NCBI GenBank assembly: GCA_016793585.1
Contig: JAEUJR010000527.1
Span: forward strand, 1-27,476
DNA length: 27,476 nt
DNA from: Archangium sp.
GTDB taxonomy: Bacteria > Myxococcota > Myxococcia > Myxococcales > Myxococcaceae
Reading direction: 5' to 3'
The position numbers were made by a program, and so were the translations under genes. Each line of letters begins with the position of its first letter. Positions within the stretch are counted from its first letter, which is position 1. Below the pieces are notes generated by a model, which saw only the letters and a list, made by a program, of their open reading frames with translations, searched no databases and was not told the origin of the DNA. Below are positions 7,586-14,552 of the stretch, in pieces.

Positions 7586-8259
7586 CGGCGCTGCTGAAAC
7601 AGCCAGTCGAACACGTCGGCACGGGCGAAGGCCTGCTGCCAGGCATCGTGACCGACTCCGGGAAGCTCGGTGTAGCGGGCGATGCCGCCCATCTTCTGCA
7701 TCATCGCGTACATCGCGCGGGTGTTCGCATTCGGCACCAGCTCGTCGCGCTCTCCGTGAAACGCCCAGAGGGGAAACGAGAGCAGGTCTCGCGCGAGCGC
7801 GACGTCGAGGTCGCCTGAGATGGGAATGGCCGCGGCGAACAGGTCGCGGTGGTGCGCGATGACGTCCCACAGGCCGATGGCGCCCATCGAGAACCCAATC
7901 AACGACACGCGCCGAGAATCGACGGAGCGCCGCGTACACAGCTCACGCACCATCGCGACGACGGCCCGCTGCGTGCGTGACGGACCGCCGTACCAGCTGC
8001 CCCCGAAGGTGTCGTCGCGGTCGCACTGTGGAGCCACCACGATGCACGGGTGGCGTTGCCGCAAGTCGGGCGACTCGAACACCCGCACGCCGTTGCGCAG
8101 CTGGGCTGCGTTGTCGGTGCCGCGTTCTCCGCTGCCATGCAGGTACACGACGAGGGGGTACTGCGTTCGCTGCGGCTCATAGGGCTCGGGGAGCAGCACG
8201 CGCGCCGGCATGCCCTGCAACACGTCGGGCAACCACGGGCCGATGCGGTCATCAGGCAT
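7582..8259 (-). CDS. Alpha/beta-hydrolase esterase (phospholipase/carboxylesterase type)
   Basis: This 225-residue hydrolase should be cytoplasmic. It has an oxyanion-type HGSGERG loop (41-47), the nucleophile elbow GFSMG with Ser124, and HGERDELVP with Asp172. GVGHDAW carries His204, completing the Ser-Asp-His triad. It resembles the dienelactone-hydrolase/poly-hydroxybutyrate-depolymerase-like esterases that cleave simple carboxyl esters; the substrate is unknown. The ATG at 8259 is the first that leaves a sensible N-terminus, but it has no Shine-Dalgarno. A nearby alternative start or leaderless translation is possible. The gene is divergent from sohB and coupled by GTGA to the macrodomain gene, suggesting the pair work on the same class of ester (perhaps acetyl esters). 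Confidence 0.82.
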   Translation of the reverse strand: MPDDRIGPWLPDVLQGMPARVLLPEPYEPQRTQYPLVVYLHGSGERGTDNAAQLRNGVRVFESPDLRQRHPCIVVAPQCDRDDTFGGSWYGGPSRTQRAVVAMVRELCTRRSVDSRRVSLIGFSMGAIGLWDVIAHHRDLFAAAIPISGDLDVALARDLLSFPLWAFHGERDELVPNANTRAMYAMMQKMGGIARYTELPGVGHDAWQQAFARADVFDWLFQQRR

Positions 8260-8350
8260 CAGGAAGGAATAGCGCAGCGTCGCGGCGAAAGCTGACCGAA
8301 TGCGCGGGCTGTCATGGCGCGTGGGGTTCGGGCGCGATAGCCGTGAGCCC

Positions 8351-9385
8351 ATGGAAACCCTGCACGACCTGCTTGGCTTCACCGCGCGAAGTTTCGTCGT
8401 CTTCCTCACGGTGGCGGCGTCGACGGCCGCGATGGTGATGCTGATCCGCCGGGCGCGCGGCTTCTCGTCACACCCCAGCGGCTGGCTCGAGGTGAAGCAC
8501 CTCAACGAGCGCTTCAACAACTTGCGCGACGGGCTGCAGGCCGGCATGGCGAAGGGGCGTGGCGCGTTCAAGGCGCTGCGCAAGCAGCAGAAGGAGCACG
8601 CGAAGGCCGCGCAGACGCTCTCGGCGACGAAGCCAAATGTCTACGTCGTCGACTTCGACGGCGACATCATGGCGTCAGCCACCGCGAGCCTTCGGGAAGA
8701 GGTGACGGCCATCGTCGGCGTCGCGAAGCCGGAAGATGAAGTCGTCGTTCGACTCGAGAGCGGTGGCGGTGCGGTGCCGCACTACGGCCTCGCGGCCGCG
8801 CAGCTGTCACGCCTGAAGGACAAGAAGCTGAAGGTCACGGTGTGCATCGACCGCGTCGCGGCGAGCGGCGGCTACATGATGGCGTGCGTGGCCGACAAGG
8901 TGGTGGCGGCGCCGTTCAGCATCGTGGGCTCCATCGGCGTGGTGTCGCAGGTGCCGAACGTTCACCGGTTCTTGAAGAAGCACGACGTCGACGTCGAAGA
9001 GATGACGGCCGGCGAGTTCAAGCGCACGGTCAGCTTCCTCGGAGAGATCACCGAGAAGGGAAAAGCGAAGCTGCAGGAGCAGCTCGAAGAGACCCACCAG
9101 CTCTTCAAGTCGTTCGTGAAGCAGAACCGCGCCGCGCTGAACATCGACCAGGTCGCGACGGGCGAGTACTGGCTCGGCACGCGTGCGAAGGAGCTTGGGC
9201 TCGTCGACCAGCTCGAGACGAGCGACGACTATCTGCTGACGCGCTCGAAGGACGCGAACCTGTACCGTGTGCAGTTTCACCCCGCGAACGCGTGGCGTGA
9301 GCGCTTCATGGGCGGTGCGGCGGAGCTGAGCGAACGGCTGGTGCTCCGGCTCTGGTCTCGGGCGCAGCAGCTTCGGCTGCAGTGA
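8351..9385 (+). CDS. sohB: Inner-membrane serine protease SohB (family S49)
   Basis: A 344-residue membrane-bound protease closely following E. coli SohB (about 350 residues) along its whole length. It has an N-terminal membrane anchor (about 13-32) and a Lys-rich coiled segment (55-95). The S49 domain carries RLESGGG, then VAASGGYMMACVAD with nucleophile Ser172, then GEFKRT with general-base Lys224, and VATGEYW. SohB is a signal-peptide-peptidase-like enzyme; deletion of degP is partly compensated by extra SohB in E. coli. The ATG at 8351 gives the family N-terminus; an upstream in-frame ATG at 8300 adds unrelated residues. The gene stands alone on the plus strand. Confidence 0.92.
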   Translation: METLHDLLGFTARSFVVFLTVAASTAAMVMLIRRARGFSSHPSGWLEVKHLNERFNNLRDGLQAGMAKGRGAFKALRKQQKEHAKAAQTLSATKPNVYVVDFDGDIMASATASLREEVTAIVGVAKPEDEVVVRLESGGGAVPHYGLAAAQLSRLKDKKLKVTVCIDRVAASGGYMMACVADKVVAAPFSIVGSIGVVSQVPNVHRFLKKHDVDVEEMTAGEFKRTVSFLGEITEKGKAKLQEQLEETHQLFKSFVKQNRAALNIDQVATGEYWLGTRAKELGLVDQLETSDDYLLTRSKDANLYRVQFHPANAWRERFMGGAAELSERLVLRLWSRAQQLRLQ

Positions 9386-9387
9386 GG

Positions 9388-9410
9388 ACCCCTGAAACGA
9401 CTTCGGGGGC
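9388..9410 (+). terminator. Weak hairpin after sohB
   Basis: ACCCC-T-GAA and TTC-GGGGG pair with a single bulge three bases after the sohB stop. There is no T-run, so termination is uncertain. Confidence 0.3.
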
Positions 9411-9459
9411 CAGCGCTCGCGCGATGGACCCCGAGACGACTGCGAATCGAATCGACTGA

Positions 9460-9729
9460 TCAGTAGTTGGCGTTGTTCTTCTCGCCGAACGTCGACAGCG
9501 TCTTCTTGGTGTCGACGCCAGCGGCCTTGAACGTCTTGGTGGCCGGGGTCACCGACTCTTCGCCGGCGAGGGCGTCGGCCGAAGCGCCGAACAGCTTGCG
9601 AATGTTGTCGCCGAAGAGGGTGATGACGCCGATGGCGGCGATGGCGATGAGGGCGACGATGATGATGTACTCGGTCATGCCCTGACCACGGGCCTTCTTC
9701 ATCATCTGCTTCTTGTTCAGCTTCTTCAT
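9460..9729 (-). CDS. Flp-family type IVb pilin
   Basis: An 89-residue pilin precursor. The basic leader MKKLNKKQMMKKARG is followed by QGMTEYIIIVALIAIAAIG. Cleavage after ARG would put Glu at +5 and Tyr at +6, the pattern of Flp/Tad pilins. The long hydrophobic helix forms the pilus core. A C-terminal region of about 45 residues, ending GEKNNANY, is longer than in the smallest Flp pilins. GGGAG (9733-9736 region, minus strand) lies about six bases before the ATG at 9729; an upstream in-frame extension to 9930 has no pilin features. No Tad assembly genes are in the window, so export would depend on a locus elsewhere. The stop lies inside the palindrome ACTGATCAGT. Confidence 0.88.
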   Translation of the reverse strand: MKKLNKKQMMKKARGQGMTEYIIIVALIAIAAIGVITLFGDNIRKLFGASADALAGEESVTPATKTFKAAGVDTKKTLSTFGEKNNANY

Positions 9730-9850
9730 GTGGTGCTCCCGGGTCGGGCGCCGCTGGAGTGCGGTGCGTTGTTCGTGAAGGAGTATCGGTCGGAGCCCTG
9801 ATCGCGACCATCGGTCAGCAGGAGGATGCCGGCAGCATGTGGGCACGCTT

Positions 9851-9895
9851 CCCACCATCAATGAATAAGGTGGGTTACCTCGCCGTCGGTGAGGT
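9851..9895. promoter_or_regulatory. Inverted repeats in the pilin/lipoprotein divergent gap
   Basis: Two symmetric elements lie in the 199-bp gap. CCCACC...GGTGGG (9851-9856, 9869-9874) flanks an AT-rich loop. ACCTCGCC-GTC-GGTGAGGT (9877-9895) has 8-bp arms with one mismatch. The second ends 33 bases before the lipoprotein start and could be an operator. Confidence 0.3.
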
Positions 9896-9928
9896 CGTTC
9901 CCCGGCCGTGACGTACTGGAGACTCACC

Positions 9929-11167
9929 ATGCGGACTTTTCAGCTGCTTTTCCTCGCGGCCTTTCTTGGGTCGACCGGCTGCGTGATTCGCAACCACTGC
10001 ACGCCGAACAACTGCAACGGCTGCTGCGACGCGACCGGCATGTGCCTCGACGGAAACACGACCGACGCCTGCGGGCAGCGCGGCGCGATGTGCTCGGCGT
10101 GCATGGGCGCGAACAGCACCTGCTCCGGTGGCGTGTGCCTGGGCGGCAGCGGCGGTGGCGCTTCAGGAGGCGGCGTTTCGGGCGGAGGCACGGCAGGCGG
10201 CAGCGGTGGTGGTGTGAGCGGGCCGACGTACTCCGTGATTCTGTTGTGGAGCTTCTCGGGCCAGACCTGCGCGCAGGCCGCCATCTCGAACGTCGTCGTC
10301 AACCTGCCGAACACGACCGTTCGCAACCAGGCGTTCCGCTGCAACACCTCGGGCACCGATGGAGTCGTGGTGCAGGGCATTCCCGCGGGTTCGTACACGG
10401 CGACGCTCGAAGGGCGTGACGCGACCAACGCGCTCAAGTTCCGCGGCACGGCGCAGGTTCGCGTCGTCGACCAGGACGTCTCGGCGCAGGTGCGGCTCGA
10501 GCCGGTGACGTCGACGGGCCCCGGAACGCTGCAGGTGAAGTGGTCGTTCCCGGCGCTGTCGGTGTCGAACACGCCGACGTGCGCGCAGGCGACCATCACG
10601 AAGGTGAGCGTGGCAGTGAACGGAGGAACGGCGCGTGAGGTGACGTGCTCGACGGGAGAGCCTGGCGGTGCGGGGCTGTCGCTGCCGAACCTGAGCGGCA
10701 CGGCGACGCTCGACCTCTCGGCAGCCGACATGAACGGGTTCGTCTACTTCCGCAAGCAGCAGCAGGTGGCGGTGCCTGCAGGAGCGACGACGCCAGTCAC
10801 CATCGCGATGGACTGGGACGTGGGCTCGCTGCCGGTGAAGTGGGCGTTTCGTGATGGCGCGGTGACGCAGACGTGCGCGCAGGCCGGAGTGACCTCCATC
10901 TTCCTGAACCTGCGCACCACCACCGGCACGCCCACGCTGCTGTACCCGAACGCGGGCGCCGAGGTGTCGTGCAACGACGCGATGACCGGCCAGGGCACCG
11001 TGTTCCCCTACCTGCCGCAGGGCACGTTCGACGTGTTCTTCCAGGCGGTGGGCACGGGCGGGAAGCTCTACAAGACGAACCAGACGACGCCGCCGAGAGT
11101 CACCGTGCGCGCGGGCCAGTTCCCGATTCTGGATGCGCAGACGCCGACGTACACGATGACGCCCTGA
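9929..11167 (+). CDS. Lipoprotein with Cys-rich N-terminus and three repeated beta domains
   Basis: A 412-residue predicted lipoprotein of unknown function. The signal is MRTFQLLFLAAFLGSTGC, lipobox STGC with Cys18. Residues 20-70 contain ten further Cys in short spacing, then a Gly/Ser linker (71-98). Three homologous domains of about 95 residues follow, at about 101-195, 200-296 and 300-405. Each opens with W-[SA]-F, then TCAQA, then a V-rich strand and a second Cys (FRC, EVTC, EVSC), suggesting one conserved disulphide per domain. I chose the ATG at 9929 because GGAG lies seven bases upstream and the signal peptide begins there. It is divergent from the pilin gene, so a surface role is plausible, but no functional link can be shown. 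Confidence 0.75.
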   Translation: MRTFQLLFLAAFLGSTGCVIRNHCTPNNCNGCCDATGMCLDGNTTDACGQRGAMCSACMGANSTCSGGVCLGGSGGGASGGGVSGGGTAGGSGGGVSGPTYSVILLWSFSGQTCAQAAISNVVVNLPNTTVRNQAFRCNTSGTDGVVVQGIPAGSYTATLEGRDATNALKFRGTAQVRVVDQDVSAQVRLEPVTSTGPGTLQVKWSFPALSVSNTPTCAQATITKVSVAVNGGTAREVTCSTGEPGGAGLSLPNLSGTATLDLSAADMNGFVYFRKQQQVAVPAGATTPVTIAMDWDVGSLPVKWAFRDGAVTQTCAQAGVTSIFLNLRTTTGTPTLLYPNAGAEVSCNDAMTGQGTVFPYLPQGTFDVFFQAVGTGGKLYKTNQTTPPRVTVRAGQFPILDAQTPTYTMTP

Positions 11168-11173
11168 TCCCAC

Positions 11174-11218
11174 GTCGTTCGAAAGTTCGACCATTCGTTG
11201 GTCGGGTCGTCGAACGAC
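11174..11218 (+). terminator. Nested hairpin after the three-domain lipoprotein gene
   Basis: An outer stem, GTCGTTCG (11174-11181) with CGAACGAC (11211-11218), encloses a perfect inner hairpin CGACCA-TTCGT-TGGTCG (11188-11204). It begins six bases after the stop. There is no T-run, so it could be a terminator, an RNA-stabilising structure or a DNA-binding site. Confidence 0.45.
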
Positions 11219-11280
11219 CGGGGTCTTCGAATCAATTGACATCGTGAGTGCCACAACACAGACTCGGGGCAGGAGCCGAG

Positions 11281-11988
11281 ATGGACACTGTCCTGCACGA
11301 CTGGCCGTTGGCGGCTCCGCTTGTGGCGATGGGGTTGCTGGCGTGGTCGCTGCTCGAGCGAAGACCGGAAGGCGCGGTCTCACGCTGGCGTGACCCGGTC
11401 TTTCTGCTGCCGCTCCTGCTGCCGATGTACTTGATCCACCAGTTCGAGGAGCACGGCTACGACGTGCACGGGCAGCGCTACGCGTTCCTGGCCTCGATGT
11501 GCCGCACGCTCGGGTTCGACAGGGTTTCGGGCTGCCCGGCAGACGAGCCGTTCATCTTCGCGGTCAACGTCATCGCGTGCCCGTTGGCGTTCGTACTGCC
11601 CTATCGCTTCCGTCGAACGAGGCCGCTACTCGCCTTGATGCCGTGGGGCGTTCCGCTGGTGAATGCGCTCTCACATCTCGTGGCGGCGGTACACGACCAG
11701 AGCTTGAACCCGGGCGTCGTGACCAGCGTGTTGCTCTTTCTGCCGCTCGGCGGCTGGGTGGTGCGTGTGTGCCTTCGCACCGGAAACGTGCGGCCTCGAC
11801 ACCTGGTGCTCGTCATCGGGAGCGGTGTGCTGCTCCACGTGGTGCTCATGGGCTCGGTCCAACTGCGAGCGCATGGGTTGATCGACGGGGCAGGACTCTT
11901 TCTGATCAACGCGCTCAACGGCTTCGTGCCACTCGCCCTCGGCTGGTGGCCTTCGCGCTCAGCAACGCCTTCAGCGCCTCGCGCATGA
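11281..11988 (+). CDS. HXXEE-motif integral membrane protein
   Basis: A 235-residue membrane protein with about six hydrophobic segments. It contains HQFEEHG (about residues 49-55), the H-x-x-E-E signature that names the HXXEE family (PF13787), whose function is not established. A second conserved-looking polar site is SHLVAAVHD (about 136-144). A diiron- or metal-binding role is often suggested by such His/Glu pairs in membranes, but that is inference. AGGAG five bases before the ATG at 11281 fixes the start. The last 74 bp overlap the convergent TetR gene. Confidence 0.75.
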   Translation: MDTVLHDWPLAAPLVAMGLLAWSLLERRPEGAVSRWRDPVFLLPLLLPMYLIHQFEEHGYDVHGQRYAFLASMCRTLGFDRVSGCPADEPFIFAVNVIACPLAFVLPYRFRRTRPLLALMPWGVPLVNALSHLVAAVHDQSLNPGVVTSVLLFLPLGGWVVRVCLRTGNVRPRHLVLVIGSGVLLHVVLMGSVQLRAHGLIDGAGLFLINALNGFVPLALGWWPSRSATPSAPRA

Positions 11989-12529
11989 TCTGACGCGCTG
12001 ATGCAGCGCTCCGGCGTTGGCCCTCCCGGAGCGCGACCCACGCTTCCCAGCTGGTGACCAACTCGAGAACGGGTTGAAGGCGGGCGTTGTGTGCGAGCTC
12101 GGGCTTCAGGACAGTCCGCAGCTGCTGCACGAGCAGCTTCCGGCCTCCGTCGACGAGCGAATCGAAGGCAGGGTTGCCTCGCTGGCGTGCCGCGTCGAGG
12201 AAGCGACGAATCGGCGTGAGGCGGTCGTACAACTGGGCGCGGTGGCGAACGAGCGCATCGAGCCGCTCCTCCAGCGAACCCCGTGCGTCGGGCGGAGGCA
12301 CCTGCTCGTTCATCAACGCACGCATCGCGTGAGCGGTCTCGACTTCGAGCGCTTCGACGCCATCGAAGTAACGAAAGACGGAACGTCGCGCGACTCCGGC
12401 GCGTGAGGCGACCTCGTCGACCGTCGGCATACGGCCTGTCTTGGCGACGAGCGCCATGAGGGCCTGGCTGACCCGCTGCCGCCCACGCTCGGCCCGTCGT
12501 ACCCGTCCGTCGTCGCTGCCTGGCTTCAT
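11915..12529 (-). CDS. TetR/AcrR-family transcriptional regulator
   Basis: A 204-residue regulator. The N-terminal helix-turn-helix is clear: MPTVDEVASRAGVARRSVFRYFDG (about residues 34-57 in two parts), with the FRYF motif of TetR proteins. The remaining helical domain would bind a ligand or dimerise; its ligand is unknown. The Arg/Ser/Lys-rich C-terminal tail (about 190-204) is coded within the 74 bp overlapping the HXXEE gene. It lies 43 bases downstream of the phytochelatin-synthase-like gene on the same strand, so it may control that group of genes or the convergent HXXEE gene. Confidence 0.85.
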   Translation of the reverse strand: MKPGSDDGRVRRAERGRQRVSQALMALVAKTGRMPTVDEVASRAGVARRSVFRYFDGVEALEVETAHAMRALMNEQVPPPDARGSLEERLDALVRHRAQLYDRLTPIRRFLDAARQRGNPAFDSLVDGGRKLLVQQLRTVLKPELAHNARLQPVLELVTSWEAWVALREGQRRSAASARQIMREALKALLSAKATSRGRVARSR

Positions 12530-12572
12530 GCGGTCATGCTGACATACCCGGCAGGGCGGAGCGGCACCTCCA

Positions 12573-13250
12573 TCAGCGCTCGAAACTGATCAGCCCGCGC
12601 TTGCTTCCGCTCCCGGAGTCGACGGTGTCCATCGCCTCGAACAGCCTGTCGGTGGGAACGAGCCACGGGCCGTAGCTCGCGTTGACGTCGAGCACGAACA
12701 CCAGGTCTTCCGCTTCGAGGTAGCCACCGATGGGCGAGTGATGACCGCCGCCAGTGCCGAAGAGCGGAAAACGATGAAAGTTCGCCACGAGCCGCACGCC
12801 GGGGTCGTTGGCGCGGCGGAGTTGGTCGCGGAGCGCGTTCACGGTCGCCGGTCGAACCACGCTCACCTTCCAGCCAGGACTCGTCTGCCGCGCCGCCTCC
12901 GCGAGGCCATCGAGGGTGAGCCCACCGAAGCAGAAGCCCCACACACACACCGCGCCGTGCGCCGCGACCTGTGAGGCTTGCGAGGTTGCGTCACCCCCTG
13001 AGCGCAGCAGGTTGGCGACGCTCGTGGGCCCACACCCGGTCGGATTCGTCTGCGAGAGCAGCGGCCGCGGATAGGTCGCCGCGACAGGCAAGGCCCATGC
13101 TCTCTCGAGCAGCGCCGGAGCCTGGAACGTCGAGCTCTCGCGCACCGAGACGAAGCCCGGCGGCAGGTCGGGCGTGCGCATGGCGAACGACACCAGCGCC
13201 ACGAAGGCCGTCGCGACCACGACTCCGCACCCGAGCGCGACTTTCTTCAT
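12573..13250 (-). CDS. Membrane-anchored phytochelatin-synthase-like cysteine protease
   Basis: A 225-residue protein of the phytochelatin synthase family (papain fold). Residues 1-24 form a hydrophobic signal anchor, placing the enzyme in the periplasm. TNPTGCGPTSVANLLRS carries Cys73; GGGHHSPIGGY carries His170; FVLDVNASYGPWLVP carries Asp188. These align with Cys56/His162/Asp180 of the plant enzyme, and the EAMDTVDSGSGSKRG segment is also conserved. Plant enzymes join gamma-Glu-Cys units from glutathione. Short bacterial homologues generally only hydrolyse glutathione to gamma-Glu-Cys, so glutathione hydrolysis is the likelier activity. It lacks the variable metal-sensing C-terminal domain. 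The genes upstream (DUF5519) and downstream (TetR) are on the same strand with 48 and 43 bp gaps. Confidence 0.85.
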   Translation of the reverse strand: MKKVALGCGVVVATAFVALVSFAMRTPDLPPGFVSVRESSTFQAPALLERAWALPVAATYPRPLLSQTNPTGCGPTSVANLLRSGGDATSQASQVAAHGAVCVWGFCFGGLTLDGLAEAARQTSPGWKVSVVRPATVNALRDQLRRANDPGVRLVANFHRFPLFGTGGGHHSPIGGYLEAEDLVFVLDVNASYGPWLVPTDRLFEAMDTVDSGSGSKRGLISFER

Positions 13251-13298
13251 GACCGTCGCGTACCAGACCTCGTCACAGACGCGCGAACAGGAGTGAGC

Positions 13299-13730
13299 TC
13301 AACACGACGCCTCCGCCGCACTCGCACGCTCGGTGACTGTTGCGAGCAACGACTCCACCGAAGCTCCACCCAGCGCCGCGAGTCGAAGCGAGAAGAGCCA
13401 CTCCGCATGCGCTCGCGACGCGGCCGACGTCACTCGCCACGTCACGAACTCGCGACTCCAGGGAAACGGGCGCGCCAGCCCACGCGCCAGCAGCGCATTC
13501 CTCAACGCCACGCCGACGGCGACGTGCGCATCGCCATCGAGGTGCAGGTGACCCAGCTCTTCGTCACCCACGTAGAAGTCCGCGCCATCGACCACCGACT
13601 CGTCACCAAGCTGCCAGTGCGTTCGGGCATGCACCCCGCTCCACGAGGCCAGCGTCTGGGACAACGCCTGCGCGAACCTCGGCTCGAGCTTCGGCGGCGG
13701 CGCGAATCGACCCTTCTCTGACAGCTTCAT
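13299..13730 (-). CDS. Luciferase-domain protein, DUF5519-like
   Basis: A 143-residue soluble protein. The segment DFYVGDEELGHLHLDGDAHV, then ALLARGLARP, then TWRVTS resembles the small 'luciferase domain' family DUF5519, whose members have no known enzyme activity despite the name. The HLHxDG core is the most recognisable part. No signal peptide or Shine-Dalgarno is evident; the ATG at 13730 is the only reasonable start. It lies 25 bases downstream of the Dickkopf-like secreted protein gene and 48 upstream of the phytochelatin-synthase-like gene. Confidence 0.6.
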   Translation of the reverse strand: MKLSEKGRFAPPPKLEPRFAQALSQTLASWSGVHARTHWQLGDESVVDGADFYVGDEELGHLHLDGDAHVAVGVALRNALLARGLARPFPWSREFVTWRVTSAASRAHAEWLFSLRLAALGGASVESLLATVTERASAAEASC

Positions 13731-13755
13731 GCCGCGTGGCTAACGGCCACCCCGC

Positions 13756-14523
13756 TCAATTGCTCTGCAGGCACAGCTTCTGCGGCGCGTTCAGATTGCG
13801 CGGGCGGTAGCACGTCCACTCGAACATCTTTCGCGGGCAGTCATCGTCCTCGCTGCAGATCTTCGTGCAGTACCCGATGGAGCCCGAGCCCAGGTAGCAC
13901 GTGTTCGAGTCACACTCGCCGTTGTTGCGGCACGTCGCGCCGAACTCGCCCCGCTTCGGACCGTCAGACTTCTTCTCCTTCTTCGCGGGCCGCTCGTTCT
14001 CACGAGGCTCTCCCTCTTCGAGATCCTCTCCGTTCACCTGCTCCGTGCGCGTCGTCTTCGAGGTCGACTTCGAAGACGTGGTCGTCTCGGAGTGCGCCTG
14101 CGCAGCACCCGCGAACAACCCACCGATGCCCTGCGCGATGGCGTTCAACACCGGCGGAGGCGCCGCTTCCTCCTTCGCGCTCAACGCGTCATCGAACGAC
14201 GCCGACGCCGCCTCGAGCGCCTTCACCAACCGCTTCCCGGTCGACCCAGTGCACGCCTCACGCGCGACGTCGGCCGCCTGATCAGCCGCGCGCCGCGCCG
14301 ACTTCACCGCCGAGTCCGACGGGTCCTTCTTCGCCGCCCGGAGCGCGTCATCGAGCGACTCCACCTTGCTCGCGAGCTTCTTCCTGCACGCAGCCGGCGC
14401 ATCTTGCACCTCGTCGACGGCCTCCTTCACGCCCTCGGCAGCACGAGACAACAGGTCGGCGCGTGACGCAGCGAACACCGACGACGACAGACACACGACG
14501 AGACAGAGCACGGTTCGGAACAT
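13756..14523 (-). CDS. Secreted protein with coiled-coil-like region and Dickkopf-like Cys-rich domain
   Basis: A 255-residue exported protein of unknown function. The signal peptide is MFRTVLCLVVCLSSSVFA with probable cleavage before AS. Residues 20-125 are Ala/Lys/Asp/Glu-rich and helical. Residues 140-190 are a Ser/Thr then charged low-complexity linker. Residues about 193-253 hold ten Cys in the order GATCRNNGECDSNTC, GYCTKIC, DDDCP, WTC, LC. This resembles the Dickkopf N-terminal type Cys-rich modules common in myxobacterial extracellular proteins. It follows the ILYADQ-repeat gene by 29 bases and is probably co-transcribed with it. Confidence 0.75.
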   Translation of the reverse strand: MFRTVLCLVVCLSSSVFAASRADLLSRAAEGVKEAVDEVQDAPAACRKKLASKVESLDDALRAAKKDPSDSAVKSARRAADQAADVAREACTGSTGKRLVKALEAASASFDDALSAKEEAAPPPVLNAIAQGIGGLFAGAAQAHSETTTSSKSTSKTTRTEQVNGEDLEEGEPRENERPAKKEKKSDGPKRGEFGATCRNNGECDSNTCYLGSGSIGYCTKICSEDDDCPRKMFEWTCYRPRNLNAPQKLCLQSN

Positions 14524-14552
14524 GGGTTTCTCCAGTGAAGGTGAGTGGTGAA

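Noticed and set aside
7586..7939. N-terminal extension of the macrodomain protein by 118 residues
   Set aside because: This stretch is an alternate frame of the esterase gene, Arg-rich and without fold features. The GTGA overlap and family length support GTG at 7585.
7064..8259. A defence-system reading of the macrodomain plus esterase pair or the nearby kinase
   Set aside because: Both proteins are of ordinary housekeeping-like types, with no nuclease, sensor or toxin partner nearby.
9460..9729. A Tad pilus locus
   Set aside because: Only the pilin is present; no TadA, TadB/C, RcpA or prepilin peptidase gene lies nearby.
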